Below are positions 1-14,000 of a stretch of 64,000 nt of DNA, piece by piece. Under the pieces are notes generated by a model. It searched no databases and was not told the origin of the DNA. It was given only the letters and a program-made list of their open reading frames with translations. Position 1 is the first letter of the stretch, and each line of letters begins with the position of its first letter. The translations under genes were made by a program, and so were the position numbers. The DNA comes from Cliona cf. orientalis (lineage: Eukaryota; Porifera; Demospongiae; Clionaida; Clionaidae): contig OZ005704.1 of NCBI GenBank assembly GCA_963930775.1, positions 1,364,001 through 1,428,000 on the forward strand, given 5' to 3'.

Positions 1-175
1 TGTGTACATGTATGTGCATACCCCCACCCCCCACCTTGTGTACACCCCCCCCCTCACTACTTCAAGATGAACTCATAGAATGGACACTAACTACTTGAAA
101 TCCACCCACATGAGTGTGGATAGTGGAGATGTGTGAATTGGTCAACTCACAATGTCGTCATGTATACTTCCTAAT

Positions 176-293
<118 letters not shown>

Positions 294-323
294 CACTCCC
301 TTCTCTCTCTCACTCTCTCACAG

Positions 324-3300
324 GATGATCCTCTCTCTCAGTTCCCAGCTCTGGGTATGCTCGACTCGAGCAGTGCTAGTTTTGTCAGTGGGCTGTGCTC
401 TCTCGATCGCCTCCCCAGCCGATTCTGTAACACCGTGTTTGTCCTCTACTGCAAGGAAGGCGCCACTAAGCCTGAAGACATCCTCGCATACCAAGTACGT
501 AGGTTATCACATCATAGCTTGGTCATTACTCTATTTAGAGCGTTTTTTTTCTCCATTTAATTTGACCCGTCACAATCAATTAGAAACTACTGAAGTATTG
601 ATAGATTGTGCTTACTGCATTGCAATGGCCCTGTCTTATCAAGAGTGCCTGTGGGGTGTAGGTATATGTATGTGTTCTAGAGTTCTGATTAGTGATGTGG
701 TCCTATGGTATTACCATGCCTACTATAAATGCATTCCCAGAAAATAATAATATTTTGCCAGAATTTTTAATTTGCAATTGTGGAAGCCATGCAACCACCA
801 AACTTGCCCAAATGCAATTTCTCATTGAGTTATGGCTGAATGTTTTGTGGCTTTAATAGTGGACAGTAGAGCTTCTGTGAACTATATACTAGCTAGCCAT
901 GTATATAGTAATCTGCAAATCAGTCACCTGTAGCACATCACTGATCGAAATTAATGTCCTTGGCCTTGTGAAATAAGAGCCTACAGTAACTATATAATAT
1001 AATTATCCCTGAGCCCTCTTTCAATGTTTCAACATTTGCACATTATGCTGATATTGAAACATAAATCCCGGGTAGTGGTGGTGGGGGGGGGGGGGGGGGG
1101 GAGGGGGGCTATGGACAGGACAAAGCCGCTTATTATGATTGTAAGGCTCTTCAATAGGATCATTGTGTGCGCCACTCGCTGTGTATCTCGTCTCTAATGG
1201 TTCAGTTATTGTGTCTCCTTGTAAAGTGCGCGAGCTTAGTAGCAGGCTTATCTCTGTTGAATATGGAACAGATATATATTATATATACAGTGTATCTTGT
1301 TTGAATTATGCATACAAGATACAGTAGTCATAATCTCTATTATTATTAGTAACTGTTATATGCTATCATTGGGGCCTGGCCCAGGGAAATGCATTAATAC
1401 TTATAATATTACGTACGTATGTGTATATCTATTTATCCACAATTTGAATAATATTACAATAATTATTATTGTTTTTATGCTACGTACATGTATCTGTGTG
1501 TCTCTGTACATTCAAAACATCGTGTACATATAAAAACTTCTCATTTTTTGCGTGACCGGGTGTTTATGTATGACTGAACACTCGCATACCTACATACATT
1601 GCATGTGCATTATTTTTTCATACCAGTCCTAGCCTGAGCCATAGTACTCTGTAGCTGGCTATTATAATAATAATATTATTAATGTGCTTTGCATCAGCAG
1701 GCTAAGCAGTTGAACGGGTATTTTCCATTTGTCAAGTTTTGCTCAAATATGGTATCGTATATCTCTACGGCTATATGTGTCTACACAAAGTTGCCCATGT
1801 ATTGTACACAGCGTTTTGAATTTTCAAATTCCCAGTAGCTCTTGAGTCAATATTTGCACTCCTCAACATCCTGTGCTAGCTACATGTGTTAGCGGCGGTG
1901 CTCTAGCTACATGTAACTATTTCTCAAGACCAACTGAATGCACAAGATTTTATTATGTGTACATTCGTCAGAAAAAAACTTTGATTGGTTAACGAAACTA
2001 GCCCCTAAAATTATTCTATGTTTGTATATTTTGTCTCCCCTTCAGCGATCGTAGTCAAATATGGTCATGCTAAGCTTTGCTTGCATTTCTTTTGCTGCAT
2101 CTACACGACTAGGTTTTGCTTGATTAGTGAATGAGTACTATATACCAATGCATGCAGCACTATAGTAATAATAGTATGTTAATATTAGTAGAGTAGCATA
2201 ATAATAATATTATATAAGAGGTTTGTGTATTTAGACTATTTATGAGACTGCTGAGAGGATGTTATGGATCCTATAGCATTGCTCAGCTTGTTGGCATATC
2301 TCCCTTAAACTGATCGATGCTGTGCATTTGGCCGGCAATGGACACTAGCACTAGCGCTATAAACCGTCATATCACATGAATTCACATCTTTCTCAATATG
2401 CCACTAACTTATGTGTGCTTCGCAGTTCAATAATCATTACCCTTCTTCCCTTCAAGTTCTAGCCTGGATATTAGTTATTATTATCAATTTTGCTCATAAT
2501 AATATTATTTGTTGTTGATATGTATTTGGTGCATACATCTTTCCCAATATTTTTCTACTAACTTATGTACTCAGTAACTAAATTAAAAAATTAATGTTTG
2601 CACATTTCCTTAACTACATATCAATAATTATTACATACATGTACATGTGTGCACAGTAGTTAATTGTTGTCTCTAGGTGCACACTGTACCGTATCATGCG
2701 TTTATCTTAAGCACACAATCTACCCAGCAGGAGTTGAGCAATAAGCCACCAGAGTTTGTTGAGTTCTTGGAAGGCCTTGGATGGATCGTGAACCCGGTGA
2801 CCCACCCGGGCTTTGCCGGGAAAGTCCGCCAAGTCCGCAGCAACGAGGAGCCCGGACGACCAGTCGGCATTAGTGCCCAAATTCCTCTCAGACCCTTCCC
2901 CTACTTTGCAGACGCAATCTACGAGATAGCATTCGTTGTTCCTCAACTGAAGCCTTCCGGTAGCGATTCCGCAGCCAGCCTAAGAAGTGCTGAGTCATCA
3001 GATTCGGGGCAAGGTGATTCGGCTTCCCTCTACGAGCAGCAACAGCCGTCATCATTACATCATCCACCAGCAGCTGGCGGCAACATGGGGGAAACCCCTC
3101 ACTCCTCGTCTCATCTCTATCCTTCGCAGATCAGCCTGCCACTGTTTCAGAAGGAGCTCCAGGGAAGTGGGGTTTGCGAGTCGACAGCTCAGGCTGAGAC
3201 GGAAAAGTCTGCCACTCTGCCAATCGGTGTTGGACCAAAGAAGGTAGTATCAGTTGAATGTGTGTAGTTTCATACTTTCACGATAGATGGATGGGAAAAA

Positions 3301-5726
3301 TAATAATATTACTGCAAATTAAGGAGCCAGGAAAGCTTGGGGGAGGGAGGAGTGTGGGAATCCCAGGGCAAAATGTACTCTACCATTGTAAATTATTAAG
3401 CTGCTACACGTGGGATCATTTAAGGCTTGATTTGCTAGCCCCTGGTGATTTTTTTTCAATGATATTCTATCCCACTTATGCCAGCAATAGTCCCCATTCA
3501 TTATGTTTGGTATTAATGGTGTCTATAAGTAATTTTTCAGTTTAATTCATTTCCTCATACACACCGTGATCAATAGAGAAAACCCGTGAAAGAAAAAGCG
3601 TTTGAGATTTGGTGGTATTCCAAAACAAAAACAATGAAAAGAAAGACGTCATTTTATTCTGAAACACTTTATATTTCCCTGGGGAGGACACTGACTTCCT
3701 TTTTATTGAGTTTTTCTTTACCGCTTGCTTGCTTGCTTGCTTAAAAATAATCATCTCTCTCTCTCTCTCCTCTCTCCCTCCCTCTCTCTCCCTCTCTCAT
3801 CATTAATTCATTCCAGCATGGTCCGAGAGCTGTAGACAGTGGTGGTGACACACCTCGTCGGAGAGCTGCCGTACCTCAAGACTGTGCTGCCATTGTAGTC
3901 TGGCTGGAGAAATTCGAAGACCACGTCAACTTTCCATTGGAGGCTCTAAGCAGTATCCTCCATAGCAACTCCTCGAGTCCATCGTCCGGGTTTGGCAGCC
4001 ATAAGGGGTCCACGACCACTAAGAAAACACTACCAGCTGTCTTCATTCATAAGCTGTCGTCCGGTCTCTATCAGACAGTCACAAAAACTCCAAGCTACCG
4101 GTAAAAAAGATACAGACCTTGTTTATTGGGGAGGCTTTCCCTTCCATCAATCCCTGAGGTTGATCTCGATCCCCTCCCTAGCTAGAATTTATACTGTAAC
4201 TGTGTACGTAGAGCGTATACGTACTAAAGTACTGGAACGTGTCTAATTTTCCCCTCCTAAAGAAACAGTGAATATTTATCCTATAATATTATTATTAATT
4301 ATTAGTCGCTGTAAGCTACCCCAGCCCACCCCCTCCCTCTCCACCCTGATATCCCTTCCACCTAATGTTTACAATTTCTTTATACTATTTCACTCCTTTG
4401 GTACTTTTATTTCGCATGAAGAAGGTGGGTAGGGGAGAGTTTTTTTTCATACTGTTTCTGTTTTTCTTTGTCATGGGAGAGTGAGCAGTTCACTCATGTG
4501 CGAGTATATATCCGTGTACGTGTATAAGAAAAGCTCGTTTTTATGGGGGGGGGGGGGAGGGGGGACGGGAAATTTGCTATAAGCATTGTGTGATGTTGTA
4601 CACATACATAGTATTACAGAAATGACTCTCTCTGTTTCTTGTTTTTTCTTTCTGGTGTTGTTATTTTTTTGAACACAACTGTTGGAGTACCAGTATTATT
4701 ATAAGTAGTACCTATGTGTACATACACACCCCCTCTGAATTCCCTCAGAAATCCCTAAACTCCCCCTCTAATTTTTGTGTTTTCCCTGACCAGCCCCCTG
4801 ATTCAAAGGGCATAGCCTCCTGTTTCAGAGGTGGTTTTTTTTTTTTTTTTTGACAGTCTCTAGCAAGGGGGTCTAAGCTTAAAATTAAGGGATATCCTCT
4901 TAATATGTTGGTGTACCATTCAGATATCCAGTGTTCATAACATCTGCTTGAATAAGTAAGTATTGTTGCTTACAATAGGCTTGGTTAGTAAATCTGGTTG
5001 ATCTAGTTGAACAGACAAGAGGGAGGAAAGGGGGGAACTTTTAATAGGCTTTTTGGCTTTAGCCTCAGGCCACTATGCTTGAGCACACTGGCACCATAAC
5101 AAGGACAGGTGTGTCTGTCTGTGCCAGCTGTCCCATAGTCTAAGCTAACCCTCAGCCCCTTATCCATTTACTGGGCCCACAAGTATGAGCTAACTGCATT
5201 CCAACATGGCTGTTCTCACCACCCTGTGCATTAGAGTCCAGTGAGGTGTGTGTGAGAAAAGGCTTTTGAAGGCTGAGGTTTGCTAACCAAAGAGGATGTG
5301 GTCACTATTCATGCACTTTATGATCTAGCTGCTTCCTGTATCTCCTGTATGTCTACTTGCTCTTTTATTTATAATTACATTTGCCTCACTTAATTTGAAG
5401 GTACCAGAATGTATATGTATGTCCTATTCCTCTAGATTTCAAACACCTATATATAGTGCTACTCTATCTCTGCCAAACAGTATTTATAGCTATAACCTTC
5501 CTCTTTATGGCCACCCTAGCCAGTCATAAAGGGTGGGGGTTGAGGGGGTTGGGGGGGTTGAGTTCCTTCCTACATGTAGTATGCTCTGATGTGCAAAAGT
5601 CTAAGGAATTGTGACAAATTTATTAATGGGTTTTTATGATTTGTGTCTGGCCCTGCTAGCTGACAAATATTGTCCAGTTACATAGGTATCCTAAGTATTC
5701 TTCTCTCACTTATTCAACTCTCTTTC

Positions 5727-5814
<88 letters not shown>

Positions 5815-8049
5815 TCTCCCCTCCCCTCCACTCTGCTAGACATGACTTCATTGTTGGTCCGCTGGTTGATGGTATGGTCATCAGCCGACGTTCTCTCAGC
5901 ACTCTAGTCCGACAGACAACAATCAACATGTGCTCCAGACACAGAATGGAAAATGAAGGGTGAGCTAACTAGTCTACCAGACACTTTGCACATACATACA
6001 TGTATGTACACATTTTCAACATAAATTGAATGGTATCCTCCAAATTTTGGGATTGAGTATTGAGAAAGCATGATTTCTTTATGACGTAATGATTCTCTCT
6101 TCTCATTGGTCAGTTACTCCAAAATTTCAATAGCTCCCTGGCAATCTCATTATAATAATCCCAAAAAAGGGGCACTAACTCTACTTCAGTAGTATTATGA
6201 GAAATTGGCACCCTTAGAATTGCCGTATTTACCAACCACCAAAGCATTTTTATTGTATCTGACCTTTTGAAGTGCTCGAGCGTAGGTAGATCATGAGCAA
6301 TATTATATTGGGGTGCTTCCCCCTCCCCCCTCTAGATTTACGGTAAAGGTGAACTTTTCATGCATGCATGATGAATCGATCGCCACTATGACGCTGCATT
6401 GTGTGCTAACATTGAGCAAGGAAAGTGAATTATATATTATATATTCCTGCACACAATTTTGACTTAATATATTTAGGCCTTGGCCCGTGTCACAGCTAGG
6501 AACAGCTGTGTATGGGTGGAACGTTAGGCAACATTAGCCTATAGAAGAGCGGCACGTGTGCCGGTACTGTGTAAAAGGGGAATTCCAGCTAGCCTTTCTC
6601 ATATTATTTGTAGGGAAATTCCACCTGACCATCTATCTTGCGTTAATTTGTATTGCCTCTGTGTCCTTTAAAGACTGAGTATATTTACGTCCATGCATGA
6701 GCATCCTTCTTGACTGCTAAGGGGGTGGGGGGGGGGGGGAGAAGTGAATGTGTACAGTACCCTCGAATGATGTGTACTCTTTGCTCCTTTTGCCCAAAAA
6801 GGCTTTAACTTTTACTTGAAGGGCTGCATGGTAAACATATGAAAATGAGCTCATGCACTCACAAGGTACCGACCTACACTACGTGGAGGGGGTGGTTAGT
6901 TATTTCTGGCCCCCTGTATATCCATAAATCCCCCTAATTCCCTCCTTCCCCCTAAACTCTTTCCCTTCCTGTTTCGCTCTGTATAGACCTTCAGCCAGTT
7001 GTGTTATTATTGTCTGTTGAACTATTTGTATTTGTACACTGTCAAGTGAACTTTTGCTTTCCGTGTGGCAATTGTGCGTCATTCAACTTTGTACCATGAG
7101 CAGCTAAGAAGCTCAGATTTCCCCCCTTCCCCCCAGTTACCTTGCTGTTTTTGCCCTCGCTTCCTTTCTACGTCCAATCATTCGTGTCTATTTCTTTGAA
7201 AGATAGCCTACACATTATTGAGCACCTACACATACCTATCCAAGGCTGTACACAAGCTTTATATAGCACAGTCCCAGGCATGCAGATGTCGTATTCCGTT
7301 TGTATCAGTGTCTTAGAGATCATGTTTTCCCCACTCAAGTCCCTGGAGTTCGCTTCAAACATCACAGTGATAATACTGCTTCTTCTTGGAGTGTGCAGTG
7401 TTTGTGTGTGCGCGCATGTATTAGAGATGTTTGCTTCTTTTAACGTGACTTTACTGCATCCTTGTGAAAGTAGTCAAGTGCAGGAACTTGTGCTTAAATG
7501 ATCTTTCCAAGAATTGTTATCAGCTCTCAGCAGTTTAACAATTGTATGAGTGTGAAATTGTGCTTTCAAATGTGTATTTTAGGGGGAAGAAACTAAGGGA
7601 ACTGCTTCTGTCAGAAACATAAGCAGGCCATGAAGTGATGGGTAGTGATGGTTAACTAATACACTAAGGGCAGTGGCTACCATAGAGTGGGAAAGTATCG
7701 TATGGTCAAATGAGTGTTCTATACATGTATGCAAAAATAATTTGAACATTCAAAAATTTTCCATGGATCCCAACCATACTACACTACACATACAACATAA
7801 GATCTTTTTCTCGTGGATACGCAGAGCCAGTCAGCACTGCATGCTGTATTAATTTTAATACTTATGCAGGACAGTCTATGCGATTAATTTTATTAACAGA
7901 CTCTATTAATTTTTTGCACTATTTTTTACAGATTTTCACCACCGCACGTCAAACGGAAGAGGAAGATTGAAGAGATAGTGACAACATTCAGACTCCCTCT
8001 ACCTGTAGCTCAATTTTATACCAGACTCTTCACATCAACCCAGCACTGA
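324..8049 (+). CDS. RALGAPB: RalGAP beta subunit, C-terminal part (5 exons, 5' end outside the window)
   Basis: Exons I can join in phase: 324-494, 2677-3243, 3817-4100, 5840-5959 and 7932-8049 (TGA). They give 419 residues with all junctions GT-AG and phases 0/0/2/2. The C-terminal exons carry [23 protein letters not shown] and [17 protein letters not shown] recognise these as the conserved tail of the RalGAP beta subunit, the non-catalytic partner of RalGAP alpha in the complex that switches off RalA/RalB and feeds into mTORC1 and exocyst control. Exon 2 has the conserved [15 protein letters not shown] block followed by a Ser/Gly/Gln-rich linker. The catalytic Asn-thumb of the alpha subunit is not seen, as expected for beta. 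The gene enters from the left. Three of the acceptors sit behind long CT tracts. A related RapGAP-fold protein (tuberin family) is the alternative, but the tail motifs favour beta. Confidence 0.88.
495..2676 (+). other. RALGAPB intron, no gene seen
   Basis: Intron of 2.2 kb with GT at 495 and AG at 2675-2676. It is AT-rich, with scattered TACATGTA and AATAATATT words and a run of 19 G at 1083-1101. I see no exon-like stretch on either strand. Confidence 0.75.
4101..5839 (+). other. RALGAPB intron, no gene seen
   Basis: Intron of 1.7 kb. It holds a G tract near 4545-4565, a T tract near 4839-4851, and at its 3' end a second long CT tract (5731-5818) directly in front of the acceptor at 5838-5839. 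Nothing coding is recognised. Confidence 0.75.
5731..5818 (+). repeat. (CT)n microsatellite in front of an acceptor site
   Basis: About 88 bp of uninterrupted CT, 21 bp before the RALGAPB acceptor at 5838-5839. A shorter CT tract (about 3752-3800) lies in the same position before the exon at 3817. Confidence 0.97.
5960..7931 (+). other. RALGAPB last intron, no gene seen
   Basis: Intron of 2.0 kb (donor GTGAGC, acceptor TTACAG). It includes a G tract near 6721-6739. The open frames inside are short, lack recognisable domains and are not bounded by good splice sites. Confidence 0.7.
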
Positions 8050-8237
8050 CTATAGTAATTATTATTATTGTAGTATGCATCAATAGTCACCAATAGCTTT
8101 ATATAAACTTATTATTATGCGGACTCGGAATGTAATTATTGCGTAACTGATTTCCGCTTGCTAGGCGCGCGCAAGGCTTGTATCGGGGATGGGACCGGCT
8201 GTATACAGCGCTTGACGGGCCTAGCGCATACATTGTA

Positions 8238-8275
8238 GGGGAGCTCCCCAGTAGCTAGCTGCAGTATAATATAAA
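8238..8275 (+). promoter_or_regulatory. Promoter of the I-kappa-B-like gene: kappa-B-like palindrome and TATA box
   Basis: GGGGAGCTCCCC at 8238-8249 is a perfect 12-bp palindrome. Its inner ten bases match the NF-kappa-B consensus GGGRNWYYCC at nine positions (C instead of A/T at the centre). A TATAAA box follows at 8270-8275, 93 bp before the ATG. In animals I-kappa-B genes are commonly induced by NF-kappa-B as negative feedback, so this site fits the gene behind it. Binding is inferred. Confidence 0.5.
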
Positions 8276-8367
8276 TCGACCGCCAGCTGCTAGAGCCATT
8301 GAAGAATCAAGCACACTGATAGTATCTTTGTGACTAATAGTGTTTGTTAATATTTTCTTGAACCGCT

Positions 8368-10787
8368 ATGGAACCAAGATTCACTAGCAACTCTCATGAT
8401 CTGCCTCAAATTTGGAGCAAAGCTGGCAATCGAGTATCGCCCCGCTACGACTCTGGATTTGGCTCACTAAGCCTACCGAGCGGCGGTGTGTCAATGGCGA
8501 CGGAGCAGGCACCTCCACGCCCGCCAACTCTAATCGGTGGAGCTGCCATTCCAGAAGAACAGTGCGAATCTGGCGTTTTCTCTGGCAATATCGGCGCGTT
8601 CTACGGTGACGACGCGGACACTGACGGGAGAGTGCACGGCGATCAACAAGTGCCGGTGGGTAGTGAATTCGCAGTTAATACCGTCCTTCCGCCATCAAAA
8701 GAACTGGCGTCTATGTCTATTTCTCGTGAACCAGAGGTGCTGAGAACTGTGAGAATGGCAAAACCCGTACCCGTCACTACGGTTGCAGAGAAGACGACGA
8801 AGAGCAGTGGCCGTCCGCGTGTGAGGAGGCCGCATAGAAACTACTCTAATGCTACGCTTGGTTCAAACAGCGCAAGAAGTTCTACGTCAAGTCCACCAAA
8901 CAGCGGCGGACTGCAAAGTCTACCGGCTAACCATCTAGGAAATAACAATTCTGGCGTTTTTTGCGACTCCCGGTTGCCACAGAGCTGTGATACGGGCTAT
9001 GGCGGATCACAACCGAGCAGCATGTCTTCGATGGATAATTTTAGTGGAAATTCGGCTATGAACTTGGCTTGGCCGACAATAGACATCTTTGAACTTCAAC
9101 AAAATGTACAGTATTTTCTTCCTAACAGAGATGGTGACACGTAAGTATAGTATAACACATTCACAAGGGTAAAAATTATGTTCTTTTTGCTTTTTCCCCC
9201 CTACAGTGGTTTTCATCTATCAGTGATCCATGGTGAGAATGACCTTCTAGACAAGCTTCTATTTATTATGTCGAGAGATAACAGACTAAGGACAGTCATA
9301 GATGAACAGAATAACCTTTACCAGGTGAGAAAAAAAAAAGAGAGAGGAGAGGAGGGGGAACAATTTGGCCATGTTGTAAAATATCAATTCCTATTGGCCA
9401 CATTAGTGTATGCTAACAAGATTACAGTTGGGGATTGCCCAGGTAAATACCCAGCCCTGTGTTGCCAACACAAAATCATGTGAAATTTGAATACACACTA
9501 AATGTCATGAATGTTGACTTTGTATAAGGGGAGTGTTTGGGGTATGAATACAAAATGCTATAGTTGACCTTTGGTGGGACTAATGTTAGATACAACTGTT
9601 TTTATGATATTTACACAATACACTACACACACTACAGACTGCTCTACATCTGGCTACACACTTGCAACAAACCGAGATGATCCGCAAACTACTAATAGCG
9701 GGGGCCGCCCTCAACATCACAGATCACAAGGGAAACACACCACTCCACATAGCCGCACGATTCAGCTCCACGAAATCACTGGACGAGATTATTCGATACA
9801 TGTCTGTGCAGACAATACTACAAGTAGCAGCCATCAAGAATAACCAAGGACTGACATGCATTCACATTGCCGCCAAGCAGGGCAACATGGACGTACTGAG
9901 AAAATTTAAAAGCCTAGGAGTCAACATGGATATGCAGGTGAGAGAGAGGGAGAAAGAAAGAGAGGGAAGGAGGGAGAGAGAAGGGTTGAATTTCCCTTGC
10001 ATGAAAGCACACTTTGCTTTCTGGTTGGCTGACTCCACTTCAAAGTAGAGCTGTTTACAGTTTATGGGTTGGTTTCCTGGCTTGGTCTGTGGACTGGAAT
10101 TCATTGTCTAGCCCCTTTCAACCTGAGATAACCTGATGCAATAAACTAATTAACCCCTTTGGGTGTTTGCTGAGTGAGCAAGGTGGGTACAATCCCCACT
10201 GCTATTCATGCCAGGAAAGCCTGTTGAGAGAAGAGAAGCCCTGTAGGAAGGTATAGGGAGTGAGCAAATGAGTGCCTGTCTCTGTGCTTAGGGATATTGG
10301 GTTTGGGAGGGAAAGAGTTGTAATAAAGACTGAATTGACACGATATTTGTTTATTATTTCCAATAGGATCTCAACAGTGGCAAGACCGCACTACATATGG
10401 TGGTAGAGAAAGGCTCACTAACAGACGTCCAGTTTATGCTGGAAACATGTCGTGCCAACATTAACACTACAACGTACACGGGATGCACACCACTACACAT
10501 AGCGTCTGGTCGAGGTGACATCGCCCTGACCGCTTATCTGCTCTCGATGGGTGCTAATCCTGACCTAGCCACTGATGAGGGTGATACTGCTTTGGACCTT
10601 GCAGGATCAGATCAGGTGTGTGTTGGTGTACTTTATTTGGAGGAGGGGGGAAGAGAGAAACTGGAGAGAAAATTTTAATGATTTAGAGCTAAATACATGT
10701 ACTAGTAAATTGACCGAGTTCCTTTTTTTCATTCTGCAGGTTATGACACTATTAACAAAAGCAGCTGCCTTGAGATGGCTCTACTGA
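8368..10787 (+). CDS. I-kappa-B-like inhibitor of NF-kappa-B (N-terminal degron plus ankyrin repeats)
   Basis: Exons 8368-9140, 9207-9324, 9638-9937, 10367-10615 and 10740-10787 join in phase (2/0/0/0) to 495 residues. Residues 28-33 are DSGFGS in the context RYDSGFGSL. This matches the DSG-phi-x-S phosphodegron of I-kappa-B: Ser29 and Ser33 would be IKK sites and beta-TrCP the reader. A low-complexity Ser/Asn/Pro-rich stretch follows, with a basic patch (RPRVRRPHR). From about residue 255 there are six to seven ankyrin repeats, with TALHLA, GNTPLHIAA, CIHIAAKQGN, KTALHMVVEKG, CTPLHIASGRGD and DTALDLA cores. The protein ends soon after the last repeat, so there is no obvious C-terminal PEST tail. 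The degron plus repeat number argue for an I-kappa-B (Cactus/I-kappa-B-alpha type) rather than a generic ankyrin protein. The 250-residue N-terminal extension is longer than in vertebrate I-kappa-B-alpha. Confidence 0.85.
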
Positions 10788-11000
10788 GCTGTTAATAACA
10801 ATATAGCTGCCTCATTTTTTTTCTGTTTTATCAGTGTGTGCTGTGTTTGTGTATGTCATTGTGTTTCACTTGTCTCATTTGCTTACTATCAAGCTATCTC
10901 TCTCTGTCTGATAATAATCCACAACCTCAATATTATTATTCTAGCTTCCATTAGCCGTACCTTTCAATTTTGTTATGTGTGAAAACGAAGAAAACATGAA

Positions 11001-11006
11001 AATAAA
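11001..11006 (+). terminator. Polyadenylation signal of the I-kappa-B-like gene
   Basis: AATAAA 214 bp after the stop codon, in an AT-rich stretch. It is the first canonical signal downstream. Confidence 0.6.
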
Positions 11007-14000
11007 AATAATTGTTATAACATGCACCTTTCCTTGGAATGCTAATGGGATAGATCAAGGCTTCAGATAGCTCAGATTCAAGAAGAGCCCTTGGCTATCT
11101 TCATTCCCATACCCTATTCCTGCATGCATGCATGCATGGTTTCTCAATATTACACGCTGAAAAAAGGGACCTAGCTGGGAATGATATAATTTTGGCTTTA
11201 GCCACTACCAGATTCCAGTCGTGGTCTGAGTTGAGATTGACCTGCTTGATTGATTTTTATGGCTGCAGGAAATTCAATAATAACTTGACATCTTCACAGT
11301 GGCTTGCATCGTCACATGTATGCTTACATGTAGTGCCAAAGGCAAATTGCTAATTTTAATATTAATTACTGCTGAGATCCCCATGAACACTTAGAAAAGT
11401 TTGTATTATTATGTCATGTATACGTACATGAGTGGATATCCTGCTGCAAATAACCAAAACTAAATAATAGGTATTACTGAACTCGAAATTATGTTTAGTC
11501 TGCATAATAAGAACAACTATAGTTATATTATACATGTACTTGTAATGCCACGAGGGGGGAAGTTTACAGCTAGTTAATATTATGGCAAATCGTTTTCACA
11601 GTTATTATACACAAGGTGTATATATGGCTTATCTTGCTCGCTCTTGAGTAAACTTGGGGAGGGAAGCGTTTGGTTGGGGGGACAGCTCTTAGCTAATACT
11701 GTCCTGTCACAACAGTATTACATAAAGACAATAAAATTAATACATGCAGTCGTGGTGTACTTTCGTATTGTATATTATATTATTATCTGCAAAGCCCAAG
11801 TTTAGAATTCAGTTTCAAAGAAAACAGGATATAGTGTGGCCATCCCCTTTACTCTGCGAACATGTCACTGATATCCATGCATATCGCATCACATTGTCAT
11901 GGCTTATCAAATATGCAGCAGAATGGTGGGTAGGTGACTTGCATGCACGAAAACCACCTCCACATGCACACCATGTGCAAATCATGTACTGTTTAGGGCA
12001 CAGTACATTGTCGGACCTGTAGATCTATAGGGTAGGCTGAATACAAAACTAATGTATGGAGCATCTGTGTATGTAAATTATGGCTTACTGTTTTATATAC
12101 AGCGGAGAAGATTCACTCCTAATATGTATGCACAAGCTCAAGTGTTTAGTGTTTTTGCATACTGTGCTGTGCTTTGCTTTTAGTCGAGAAACATCTCGAA
12201 GGATGGTGGGATGATCAGTAACTTTACATAATACATATATAGTAGCCAGGCTGGAGGGAAGCAATGGTTTTATATAATTGCCGAGTGCCTTAGTGCAAAT
12301 TCTGCTGCATTGTCGGATAACATTTGTTTGTACGTATGTACGTATGCATGACATTAATTTTGTATTTTGTCTGTACGTTTGTGTACATAATTATATAGCC
12401 TCCCCCGGCCATCTCCCCCTCCCCTCCCTCCCTACACAAGACTCTTCTGCATAGTGAGAAGTGTATGAGTAAACTAGCTAGCCAGCTGGATGTGCCATGG
12501 ATATATATGCGATAATTGGGAAATGTACTATAATTTTTATTAGATTTGCATGCGTGCATAGCATGCAAGTAATGATAGCATTTCAGTGTTGTGCAGTGTG
12601 CATGTATAATTATTATATACACCCATGAGCATGCTATATTATTATACATAGCCAGCCAGGCCGGCCAGCTAGCTGTGCTGTTCACTGTGTAAGCCAAGAC
12701 CTACATGTTGTTGTTTTGACCTTCATTAAACGTTGGGTTTCTTCGTGGATGAAATCACCCACCACAAGCTGGATAACGGTATATAGATAATTATACAAGG
12801 CAACCATCAATTATTGTTATCATTGCTTGAAGCCGGAGAGTGTGAGAGAACAGAGCCGCTGGGGGAGATCCCCACACTAGCAGGAGTGCCAGCACTGCCC
12901 ACAAAGAGAACCACCAAAATCCGTCTGCCATGTACTAGCGCTGGCTTCATCAACAAACTTAATTTTAATACCAGCACCTTGAGTGCTAATATTATATAAG
13001 TGGCATTGCTTGCTGTACGTGTGAAAATCTCAGACTTGCTACTGCTGCTGCAAATGCATGTTGCTATATAATATTATACGCTATAGCTAGGGGCAGATCG
13101 CAATATAATATTGATTTACCTCATTGAAAACAATTTCATGAAAATTATTGATATATTACAGAGAAAAGAATGAATGGAGCTGCCAAAATTACAATACTAA
13201 TACTGAAACCAAATTGGCAAGACATAGGGAAATATTTCCTGCTGAGGATAATGGATGATGATAATTATTACAGTATTACTTATTAATGTTGACATAATTA
13301 TACAGACACGAGTGTAATAATTATGGCCTGCTGACAGTGAGAGGGAATCGGATGTAAGTTTTCACCACATCAAAAGGCATGAGGGCACATCAGAGTTCAG
13401 TATCAAAAACGGAGATGATGGATCAGGATAACTATGTGTAAAGGTGCTTGGCTAATAAGCTAAGAAGTTGAAGTTCAAATAGCTGCACACATGAGCACAG
13501 ACCTCTAATGAGATTATGTCACTCAATACGGGATCTGATGTAAGCCTAGTATCGTCCCTTAAGAAGAACAGCTAATCTCTTTACAAGATTCCTAAGTGGT
13601 TCCTTCCTTCCTTCTCGCAGAGTCTCACCTACATCGCCTTGTAGGAAGACAGGCAAAGAATTTCGTGCCAGTGAAATAATAACCATCAAGGTGCACACAA
13701 CAGCAAGATCAAAGGCCACAGTACTCTTATTTTAAGTTATTTATCACTATTCCTTGTTAATTAGACTGCGGTCAAAGGACTCAGCAGGTGGTGTTTTCTG
13801 GTTAAAGGTGACCTCTCTTGGTCCAGCTAGTATGGTAGCAGGGATCTGTAAGTAAGGACTAGCGCCACATGCATGTCACCTTAGGTCTAAATCAGATCAA
13901 TTATCACCACACTACCAGCTCAGCTAGATGGCTAAGTATTATACCCCCCATCCCACATCCATGGTGGGCCCAGCACATTGAACATTACATAATTATTACG

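Noticed and set aside
5714..5929. Arg-Glu repeat frame on the minus strand
   Set aside because: It is the reverse of the CT tract and of the RALGAPB exon at 5840.
12814..12999. Possible exon in the first intergenic region
   Set aside because: GC-richer than its surroundings and open, but without splice sites in phase, a partner exon or any domain I know.
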